Positions 38,751 to 48,536 of a stretch of DNA of 64,000 nucleotides are shown here, one piece after another. Below the pieces are notes generated by a model. It was not told the origin of the DNA. It saw nothing but the letters and a program-made list of their open reading frames with translations, and searched no databases. Each line of letters starts with the position of its first letter. The first letter of the stretch is position 1. Position numbers and translations under genes: made by a program. The stretch is from Hemibagrus wyckioides (lineage: Eukaryota > Chordata > Actinopteri > Siluriformes > Bagridae), in contig NC_080711.1 of the NCBI RefSeq assembly GCF_019097595.1, positions 10,307,428 through 10,371,427 on the forward strand, in the 5' to 3' direction.

Positions 38751-41732
38751 TATGTTGCATTGAGGATAAATATGACTTATCTTTTTTTTTTTTTTACACC
38801 ACAAGAAAACACAAAGGAAATTATTATCATTACTATTATTATTGTAGATTTATATACTTGTGTATTTTTATATAGTTGGTCATCATTTATGTTTAGTCTG
38901 TTTCTCTATAATATTTGTTATAATTTCACTTTGCCTTGATATTATCTTTTCCTCTTTTTTTTCTTTATTTGCTATCCCTTGCTGCATTTTTTTTTTGCTG
39001 TAAGTTTATACATATACATATAATAATTGATTCTCAGCCTTGTTTAACTTCTACGCTTCTACTCACCAGACTCTCACGAGTCTCACTCACGGTGTAAGTG
39101 TCTGGCCCCACAGGTAAATAAACTTACATCCCAAAGACAAACTGAAAGCAGCAAGCCTCAGACACCTTGTCAGACAAGTTGTTTTCTCTCCAAACAATTT
39201 ACTTTTGAAGGTTTCTGCTTTACATATCTTCTCTTTTTTTAATGCAGAATAATGGCACTGTTTCCAGTTTGAGGCTTCCAACTCCTTGAACTGTTCTATT
39301 TACAACAAAAAAGTAATAAATAAATAACTATTATTTCTATAATATTTTGTACTATACCATGTACAAAGATTCGGTTCTAGATGTCTTCACTGCTGTTTGT
39401 ACTTTTCTGTTGCAACACTTTGGCCGGTTTGTTCATGGATTCCAGTGTGAAGTGGTCTAGATACACACTGAGCAAAGCACCACAGACCATCTGCTATGAG
39501 TCATGGGCTTCCTCTCACTACTCCAGATTTAATACAAGCTTATTCACAGTGCCTTTAAAATATTTACAATGTTCAAATATTCCGCACTTGAGCAGAAAAC
39601 ACGGAGAAAAGAATACACTTCAACATTGTACAAAGTTTTAAGTCAGAAGGGTGAAACTGGAGCCCGGAATAACACCAAAGAAATGCTTCTTCCTCTGTCT
39701 GTTGCCTCATGCATTCTTTGTTTTATAATCTGTTTTTCAGTTACAAGGCAGACGTGTAGCTTTACTCCATTTTCTGTTACAAAAATCTTTGAAATGTTAT
39801 TTATAGTTTTAGAACGTACCACATTTGCTTTTCTTTGGCGGATGTACTTTAAGAGAGAAAAAAAACTGTTGTTTTTGTCGAACTTATAACGTTGACAAAC
39901 GTGATATTAGTCGTTTAATAGTTATATTGCAATTAAGTAATAATTAATTGGCATTTCATTGCAATGGGAAGGTTAGAAAGCAGACAAAATATTCAGCAAC
40001 GTTCAAGGGTTTAGAAAAATCGATTTTATGTCCTGTTCATTTATATCATGCAAAATTGAGAGACATTAATTAATGTATTATTCGGTATTTTAATAAAAAA
40101 AAAATATTCAAAATCAAATTTACAGTTCTTCTAGACTCAACAGACTTCTAGAAGTCAATTTAAGTATCGAGCATTTTTAAAGGAAATAATGGCTGATCCA
40201 AAATAATGTTATATAGCCTCATATTAAACAGCATAATAAGACAAATACAAATATGTTTTAAGAGAAGCTTTAGTTGGAGTTGACCTCATGTGAAAGGGGA
40301 GTTTAGGCCCATCACAGACCATTGATCACCCTTTGACTTAGAGGACAAATAGAATATAAAATCTTAGTGCTCTGGTAGGAGAATAACAGTGGAGAAGGTC
40401 AATAACATGCTGTAGAGCATGACCAAGCGCTTCATATACATTTATAAATCATTTTTAAGCTTTAAACTCTAGGTGTTAATATACTCAATATACCTACATG
40501 CATATAAATTCCAATAAGCTTGAAATTTTTGATAGATTTATATTTATAATCATTCGAACCAACTGGTGTAGTACACAGTAAAATGAAAAACATTCCTCCA
40601 GGACCCTGGTGCTACATAAGACACAGAGCTACACAGAACTAAGTACAATACAGTAAATATTAAGTCCTGCTTTTAGTAAAATGAAGGTCAGAACCATGAA
40701 GCTCCCCAGATCTGGCCAACCCAGGAATGCCTGATGACCTATAATCTAATTATTCACATATCTCTCAGTGTGTTACTAACAAAAACAACCCCTAAATAAC
40801 ATAACTACATTAAGATATCTTTATAATAGCTATGTTACATGTTATGTTATTCTAAAGAATGCTAAAACAACAAAACTGACAAAACATAAATAAATATTTC
40901 GAATTAAATCCTTCTAAAATGCCAGAATCGTAGGAAAATACATCTACAGCCAGGCGTCCTTGCAGAGGCAATCAGCTTTATGTTCTGAGTTCACAACGCC
41001 ATCAATCTTCACAAAAACCCAGTATAACAATCTGAAATGCATCGATGATCCTGCATTATATTGCACTTTCAATAGATTTTTTGTTTCATCTGACCACAGC
41101 AGTAGTTATGATGATGTTTAGTGAGGTTTGGGGATCGAATTATTTATTTATTTATATTTTTTAAGTTGCTCTTAACTTACTGTATAAACCACTTTACACA
41201 GCTTCTTGTAATAACGGATTGTTGCTTTGAGGTCAGCGAACATGCAACATAAGAGGAAATAAAGCTCCTTCAAAAAAGCTCTGATCTTTCTGAACTCTTT
41301 AAAACAGCCTTAAGTAGTTTTCCCAGCTGCTTGAAAGGAAGAGGCAGATGATGAAAATGTGGTCAAGAAGACACAAGTAGGTGCAAATGATTCTTGATTT
41401 TGTTTGCTGACCGTTACAAAACAACAGCAATGCATTATGTCTGTGTCCATCTACTTGGTTACATGGAAATTCATTTCCTCTAGATGGTTATTCATGAGTC
41501 AGTGCTGCTCTCTAGTGGTGAAAGATCTCAAACTTTGCTTGACACTTTAACTATTACAGAGATGAATGGGGGGAAAGAAAAGAAAAGAAAAGAAAAACAA
41601 ATAAAGATATGGATTAAATGCTTATATTTGCAGGACCATTAACAGTGTATACAATAAAGAATGTTTAGATGCTGTTATGTATTGTTTCAGCTTGTCTGTG
41701 CGGTAGTGATACATTTCTGGATTATGTATATA
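38751..41732. other. intergenic, no gene recognised
   Basis: AT-rich. Segment 40960-41130 contains phrases such as TTTTGTTTCATCTGACCACA that recur in Tc1-type relics, but no ends were found. (AAAAG)n-like at 41576-41598. Confidence 0.45.
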
Positions 41733-42226
41733 CACTATATTGCCAAAAGTTTTGGGACACCCCTCCAAATCATTGAACCCAAATGTTGTTTTTCAGGGGT
41801 TAGGCTCGGCCCCTTAGTGCCAGTGAAAGGAACTCTTAATGCTTCAGCATACCAAGACATTTTGGACAATTTCATCCTCCCAAGTTTGTGGGAACAGTTT
41901 GGGGATGGCCCCTTCCTGTTCCAACATGACTGCACACCAGTGCACAAAACAAGGTCCATAAAGACATGGATGAGTGAGTTTGGTGTGGAGGATCTTGACT
42001 GACCTGCACAGAGAACTGGCCTCAACCCGATAGAGCCAGGCCTTCTTTTTCAACATCAGTACCTGACCTCACAAATGCACTTCTATAGGAATGGTCAAAA
42101 ATTCTTATAAACATGCTCCTAAACCTTGTGCAAAGCCTTCCTAGAAGCTGAAAAGGGCGGGCCAACTCAATATTAAATTCATTTGCATGTAAAGGTAGAT
42201 GTCCCAAAACATTTGCCAACATAGTG
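41733..42226 (+). mobile_element. Tc1-like internally deleted element, 494 bp
   Basis: Left TIR CACTATATTGCCAAAAGTTT (41733) and right end ATGTCCCAAAACATTTGCCA...AGTG (to 42226), flanked by TA at 41731-41732 and 42227-42228. The plus strand encodes [20 protein letters not shown] and [20 protein letters not shown] up to a TGA at 42000. Its 3' part (from 42075) is included in the tandem duplication. Confidence 0.88.
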
Positions 42227-42299
42227 TAGCACAATGTATAATAAACCACACTGGATATACAGTACTCCATATGGCTTAAAGGTTCCTCAAACTGTTAGC

Positions 42300-42610
42300 A
42301 CCTTTCTATAGGATGTGTTTGTATGCTATAGCATTATAATTTCCCTTTACTGGAACTAACCTGTTCCAGCATGCACAAAGCAGGATCCAAGGTATGGAGT
42401 GGAAGAACTCGAGTGTCCTGCACAAAGCCCTGATCTCAACCCCACTGAACACCTTTGGGATGAACAGGAACACTGACCGCACCCCAGACCTCCTACCCTG
42501 CATTAGTACCTGACCTCACTAATGCTTCTAGGCAACTGAATGAACATAAATCCACACACTTATGCTCTAACGTCTAGTGGAATGCCAAAACGACTTTGGG
42601 CCTAGTGGGA
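42300..42610 (+). mobile_element. Tc1-like relic (C-terminal transposase fragment), copy A
   Basis: Encodes SPDLNPTEHLWDEQEH at about 42428-42475, the Tc1 catalytic-Glu region. Ends are not defined. Duplicated at 44570-44880. The 57137-57594 element is related. Confidence 0.65.
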
Positions 42611-42939
42611 GTGGCACCAAGTTATACTAGTTGAGGAAGTTCTGTTCTGAACTTTATGATTAAATTTCAGTGCTAAAATATTTTACCCTTGAACAAAAAG
42701 AAGGAAAAGGTTTGAACAAAAAGAAGGAAATGCTAGAATCAGATCAAACCAGTCTGGCCATTCTCCTCTGAGCTTTCTCAACCCTGAGGAATTTCTAGCT
42801 TTTTTGCATATTATTTTGTAAACTATAGACAGACTGTGCATTAAAAAATAAGACCCATTTCTGAAAAGATAATATATAATACTAGATAATATATAATATA
42901 ATACTTATCATTTCAATCTGAAGTAGCTATATATATATA

Positions 42940-44239
42940 CAGCTCTGAAAAAAATAAATAAATAAGAGACCACTGCAAAATAATCCGTTTCTTATGTTTT
43001 TTTTCTTACAGGTGCATGTATTGGTGAGATGAACAGTTTTGTTTCATTTTTTGTGAACTGCTCACAATATTTCTCCTAAATTCAAAATAATGCAAATAAT
43101 TCAAAAATGGAAATAATTTGTAAACAAATTGTGTTGATGCTTTGGCTAAATCACATTAAGAAATCAGTATTTGGTGGAATAACCCCGATTTGCATGTGTT
43201 TTGTCTCTCCACCAGTTATTCACATTGCTGTTGGGTAACTTTATACCACTCTTTTTGCAAAAAAGCGAACAGCTCAGCTTTGCTTGATGGTTTGTGACCA
43301 TCCATCTTCCTCTTGATGACATTCCAGAGGTTTTCAATAGGGTTCAAATCTGGAGATTGCACTTGCCATGACAGGGTCTTGATCTGGTGATCCTCCATCC
43401 AGACTGCTCTGGCTGTATGGCATGGCGCATTGTCCTGTTGGAAAATCCAATCCTCTGAGTTAGGGGACTATTGTCTTAGCAGAAGGAAGCAAATGTTCTT
43501 CTAGAACAACCCTGTACTTGGCTTGATTCAAGTGGTCTTTTGCAAACTTCAGCCTGGCTCTTCTTTGCTTTTCACTGATGAAGGGCTTTTTTCTGGCTTT
43601 GCATAACTTCAGCCCTGCTTGTAGAAGCCTGTTTCGAACCATTCTTGCCATGCACTTCAGCCCAGTCTCAGTTTGCCACTGTTGTTGAAGGTCACTTGAG
43701 GTCAGCCTACAGTTCTTGATTGACATTCAAATAAGTTTGCGGTCATCTCCCTTGTTACTGACCCGTTTTCTGCCTCTTCCAGGCTGTAGTTTTGTTGTTC
43801 CTAGTGTCTGTTGCTTGATCTTGTTTTTGTAAACTGCTGTCTTTGAAATATTAAGGATAGAAGCAACTTGATGCTCACTGAATCCTTGTGCCATTAAAGG
43901 TAGGATTGAGCCTTTTTTTCTTCACTCAATACCTTTCTTTCACTGTTTTTGGTATGTTCAATGGTTATTTTTAAATTTAAAAAAGAATTTAAAAAATTAA
44001 AAAAGACTTTTATACCATCCAACATTGCAAGAGGAGAGTGTTGATTACAGCAGTGCTTTTTTATACTTTTCCCCATTAAACAGGATTGGATTCAGGTGAT
44101 CAAATCAGTACCTCATGAAGCAGAATGAGGTGTGCTTGTGTAGAAATTTAACAAAGACTGCCATGGGATGCTGGTCATACTCAGAGAGATGCTGATTTAG
44201 GAGTAAATTGCAAAGGTCTCTTATTTTTTTCCAGAGCGG
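42940..44239 (-). mobile_element. Tc1-like transposon, second family, about 1300 bp
   Basis: Ends CAGCTCTGAAAAAAATAA (left) and complement of CCGCTCTGGAAAAAAATAAG (right), both running into aagagacc-type sequence, flanked by TA. On the minus strand, transposase pieces are at 43460-43726 (MARMVRNRLLQAGLK, KQRRARLKFAKDHLN) and 43216-43450 (WIFQQDNAPCHTARAV with a catalytic D, then SPDLNPIENLWNVIKRK with the catalytic E). The central part holding the first catalytic Asp is deleted and the frames are broken. Confidence 0.88.
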
Positions 44240-44269
44240 TACATATACACCTCAGAGGTAGCTATATAT

Positions 44270-44286
44270 CTATATCTCTATATCTA

Positions 44287-44317
<31 letters not shown>

Positions 44318-44389
44318 ATATATCTATATCTATATCTATATCTATATCTATATCTATATCTATCTATATATATATATATATATATATAT
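44270..44389 (+). repeat. compound CTAT/CT/AT microsatellite at duplication junction
   Basis: (CT)n, (CTATAT)n and (AT)n blocks lie between the right end of the Tc1-B element and the start of duplication copy B. Confidence 0.95.
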
Positions 44390-44569
44390 AATGCACTTCT
44401 ATAGGAATGGTCAAAAATTCTCATAAACATGCTCCTAAACCTTGTGCAAAGCCTTCCTAGAAGCTGAAAAGGGCGGGCCAACTCAATATTAAATTCATTT
44501 GCATGTAAAGGATATACACACTGGATATACAGTACTCCATATGGCTTAAAGGTTCCTCAAACTGTTGGC

Positions 44570-44880
44570 ACCTTTCTATAGGATGTGTTTGTATGCTATA
44601 GCATTATAATTTCCCTTTACTGGAACTAACCTGTTCCAGCATGCACAAAGCAGGATCCAAGGTATGGAGTGGAAGAACTCGAGTGTCCTGCACAAAGCCC
44701 TGATCTCAACCCCACTGAACACCTTTGGGATGAACAGGAACACTGACCGCACCCCAGACCTCCTACCCTGCATTAGTACCTGACCTCACTAATGCTTCTA
44801 GGCAACTGAATGAACATAAATCCACACAGTTATGCTCTAACGTCTAGTGGAATGCCAAAACGACTTTGGGCCTAGTGGGA
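44570..44880 (+). mobile_element. Tc1-like relic (C-terminal transposase fragment), copy B
   Basis: Near-identical to 42300-42610 by the segmental duplication, with only a few substitutions (for example cacacActtatg versus cacacAgttatg). Confidence 0.65.
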
Positions 44881-45209
44881 GTGGCACCAAGTTATACTAG
44901 TTGAGGAAGTTCTGTTCTGAACTTTATGATCAAATTTCAGTGCTAAAATATTTTACCCTTGAACAAAAAGAAGGAAAAGGTTTGAACAAAAACAAGGAAA
45001 TGCTAGAATCAGATCAAACCAGTCTGGCCATTCTCCTCTGAGCTTTCTCAACCATGAGGAATTTCTAGCTTTTTTGCATATTATTTTGTAAACTATAGAC
45101 AGACTGTGCATTAAAAAATAAGACCCATTTCTGAAAAGATAATATATAATACTAGATAATATATAATATAATACTTATCATTTCAATCTGAAGTAGCTAT
45201 ATATATATA

Positions 45210-45644
45210 CAGCTCTGAAAAAAATAAATAAATAAGAGACCACTGCAAAGTAATCCATTTATTTTTTAATATGTTAATTATTAATATATTAGTTTTTTTT
45301 TCTTACAGGTGCATGTATTGGTGAGATGAACAGTTTTGCTTCATTTTTTGTGAACTGCTGACAATATTTCCTCTAAATTCAAAATAATGCAAATAATTCA
45401 AAAATGGAAATAATTTGTAAACAAATTGTGTTAATCCTTTGGCTAAATAACAGTATTTGGTGGAATAACCCCGATTTGCATGCGTTTTGGCTCCATGCTT
45501 TTTCACATTGCTGTTGGGGAACTTTATACCACTCTTTTTGCAAAAAAGCAAACAGCTCAGCTTTGCTTGATGGTTTGTGACCATCCATCTTCCTCTTGAT
45601 GACATTCCAGAGGTTTTCAATAGGGTTCAAATCTGGAGATTGCA
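45210..45644 (-). mobile_element. truncated second-family Tc1 element (in duplication copy B)
   Basis: Starts with the same TIR CAGCTCTGAAAAAAATAA and keeps SPDLNPIENLWNVIKRKMDG on the minus strand. Cut at 45644 by a microsatellite. More divergent from 42940-43368 than the rest of the duplication. Confidence 0.85.
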
Positions 45645-45648
45645 TCTA

Positions 45649-45735
<87 letters not shown>

Positions 45736-45758
45736 CTATCTATATATATATATCTATC

Positions 45759-45822
<64 letters not shown>
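45645..45822 (+). repeat. self-complementary CTAT ... GATA microsatellite
   Basis: (CTAT)n at 45645-45680, (CT)n to 45720, AT-rich middle, then (GATA)n at 45760-45822. The first and last blocks are reverse complements, with an immediate palindrome around ATCTATCTAGATAGAT (about 45753-45768). Confidence 0.95.
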
Positions 45823-46065
45823 ATCAAATGGACCAATAACAGTATATATTTCTGTAATAGACAAATTGAGAAATGCCTCATTGGAGTTCAAGCTGTATCA
45901 TTTATAAACATCGCAGATCTAGTCACATCCATTTCACCAGAAAGTCACTCACACGGATTTCTTAAGTTGCTCATAAAGCTTTAAACATATAAAGCAAAAA
46001 CACACAACCTTTAAGCAACTTTCCAATTTTCATTTCAAAGAATTCAAATGAAACCTCAAGATGTT
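45823..46065. other. intergenic between microsatellite and nags 3' end
   Basis: Unique-looking AT-rich sequence. Nothing recognised. Confidence 0.5.
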
Positions 46066-46746
46066 TTTATTGAAATTTAAACTCCACAACACTTGCCCCA
46101 AAACCTTCCCTGTGACCATCAAATGCAGAAAACAATATATTAGAAAACCAGCTCACCAAGGCAAGGCAGTACTAGGACTATTTGCAAATGTTCTTGCAAA
46201 TAGTCCTAGATTATCTTCTCGTGAAAATTCACACAATAAAAATAAAGCAACTGAAACTTAAGACAATTGTGAGAAAAAAAATGTAGCTTCATGTAACACA
46301 CAATACAGGAATTACTGGAATGTAAACAAAACCAGTAAATTTCCATACCCATAATTATAACCGTATTATTTTACAATACCGCTTTATATTCTGAGATTTA
46401 CATTACTGACAAGCCTAGATTATCAGACATTGTAGCAGTGCTGACTGAATTAAATGAGTCATACCTAAGAAATAGCTATGAATTAGGCAGAATAAGTGCG
46501 ATAATTCCACAGTATACAACTGACACCATATGCTAGAACTTATACTGTAAACATTTATAATGGGGAATATTAATGCTTTGTACTTCCAGCTGAACATCCT
46601 TTATAAAGTCCTGGATGCCTGCTGTTACACAGCAGAACTGCTAGAACTCGATCTAAAACCAAATCAGTATAAAAACTAGCAAATACATGTAGGAAGCCAC
46701 CTCACAAACCCCAAGATTTTTTGTAGGGTGTGAAATGCAAAAGTGT
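46066..46746 (-). other. nags: probable nags 3' UTR with candidate poly(A) signal
   Basis: Reading away from the stop codon on the minus strand, the first AATAAA hexamer is at 46066-46071 (TTTATT on the given strand). This suggests a 3' UTR of roughly 0.7 kb. A perfect 16-bp hairpin at 46172-46209 lies about 100 nt before it. The UTR end is inferred, with no cDNA evidence. Confidence 0.4.
46172..46209. repeat. perfect inverted repeat, 16-bp stem with 6-nt loop
   Basis: CTAGGACTATTTGCAA at 46172-46187 is followed by the loop ATGTTC and then its exact reverse complement at 46194-46209. It lies downstream of the nags stop codon, probably within the 3' UTR, so the RNA could fold into a stable hairpin. 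Confidence 0.9.
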
Positions 46747-46924
46747 TTAAGACCCAGCGGGTGCCTGATGGATAGATGCATCACTCTCTGAGTTTTGGGA
46801 GAATGAATCTGGGAGCTGCTTGGCATATTCAACCAGTTCATATGATTCGCGTATATCAGACAGGCCGAACCAGAACACGATCCAGCGGCCGTTGACGAAG
46901 CTGCCATCACAGTGCTTGAAGTAC
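46747..46924 (-). CDS. nags: nags coding exon 8 (terminal)
   Basis: The acceptor is cattcctcag|GTACTTC. It encodes [20 protein letters not shown] and [21 protein letters not shown], then a short Ser-rich tail ending APAGS and TAA at 46747-46749. This is the end of the GNAT fold. Confidence 0.93.
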
Positions 46925-48483
46925 CTGAGGAATGAAATTTGATGAAGAGAATGAGAGGATGGATAGCTAAACTGGGAAATGTTTGTGCAGATTAACACAG
47001 AAATAAGCAGAAAAACAAGAAATACACACTACCTAGATATAAACTGTGTGTGTGTGTGTGTGTGGTCTCACCAAGGATTGATACGATTGTTTGCACGGGA
47101 TCTCCAAAAGAGCTTGCCCAGATCTTGGCGAATACACTCCCAGAGGATCTGACTGGTGCCTTGGCCCTGTTTACTGTCACTCACTACAAACTTATCCAGA
47201 TACAGAGTCCCACCGTTGACTGGCTCAGAGGTGATGATGGCTGCTGCGCTGTATCTGAGGAGCAGGAAGCAGGTCATAACACAGTACTACACACAGAAAA
47301 TTCATCTACATAAAGTCTTTAAACTGACTAAAAGCTCAAAACATTGCTGTACTCAACTGTACAGAACATATGAATAAAAGTCTAAGGATGCAAGTAAAGG
47401 TGGTTACCCTTCTGACAGATAGATGGAATGAAGTCTGTCCTTGATTGAGCTGATGTAGTCTTCCTTTAGTGTTTTCCCAAAAGATTTGTTAATCAGAGCT
47501 AAGAGACGGTCCATGTCTATGCCCTCAAGGCTGCTGTACCTGATAGAAAGAGACAATCATGTCATAAAATATCGAGTGTTCTCTTGGGTCAGGCTCACTT
47601 AGCCCCTAATGGAGTCTCAAGCCAAGAGAAACAGGATTCTATGATCTGATAAATCCAAAAGTGACAGAAACCAGCAACCATTTCCATCTCTACAATGTGA
47701 CACAGTCAAGACACATCTTTGGACAGACCTGAAAACAGCATAGCTATACTCTCCTTTCAATCTAAGGATCCCTGAGGACTGCTTTCAACAAAGTTCTTAG
47801 ATTCAGTAATACCCAATTAAACAGGTTTTGCACAATTAATAATGCTTTATTCAAGATTTTATAGATTTATATAGAAAAGTATATGAAAATGACATACTTC
47901 TGAATGGGATCTCCATTTTTGAACATGGTGCCAGAACCTAAAAAAAAATAAATCGACATTTACTATGAGCTCAAACCATTTCAGCAGCACTTCTATGCAT
48001 TTATACCAGCAACTGGCATTCCAGACCAACATTTTCATGTGTTTGCAGAGAAGGGTACAACAATGCAACTGAATTAAGTAGCTTCACTGTGAAGTCATGC
48101 ATTAAAAAAATAAAAAGGATGGAGGTCAACCAGCTCACTGCTATGAGAGTTGCTGACCTTTCCCTTTGCTAAAAATAGCCAGTTCAGTTACAGCATATCT
48201 GTTACAGTTCACTCAGCATAACTTTACATTATATGGTATGACACATAGGCATTTACAGTATGAGCAAAGAACAAGGCACACCTAAGGTGAAGAAAAACTG
48301 TAAAAAGATTTCAAATGTGCAATCATACCACTGAAAAAGCCAAGTAAAACATGCAATACAATATAAAGTATAAAGTTTATATTTATATAAATATAAAATA
48401 CTCAGTAAATGTGGAACAAAAGACAAATGTTTGCTTCTAATGGAAATCATCAGTGACTGATGAATACTGAAGAACCAATTTAT

Positions 48484-48536
<53 letters not shown>

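Larger units (their letters stand above)
42075..44390 (+). repeat. tandem segmental duplication, copy A
   Basis: Sequence from ATGCACTTCTATAGGAATGG (42075) onward recurs at 44391 at nearly 99% identity over the first 0.85 kb, with an offset of about 2.3 kb. Copy A contains the end of the 494-bp Tc1 element, an intervening Tc1 relic, a complete second-family Tc1 element and a CT/AT microsatellite (44270-44389). Confidence 0.9.
44391..45644 (+). repeat. tandem segmental duplication, copy B (truncated)
   Basis: Matches 42075-43368 except for a roughly 46-bp deletion near 44513 that removes the right TIR of the 494-bp element, a roughly 25-bp AT-rich insertion near 45265, and more divergence in the Tc1-B part. 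It stops at GGAGATTGC (45644), where a CTAT/CT microsatellite begins. Confidence 0.9.

Noticed and set aside
46653..46910. 85-codon minus-strand frame overlapping the nags terminal exon
   Set aside because: Alternative frame of nags exon 8; the spliced nags frame is clearly the coding one.
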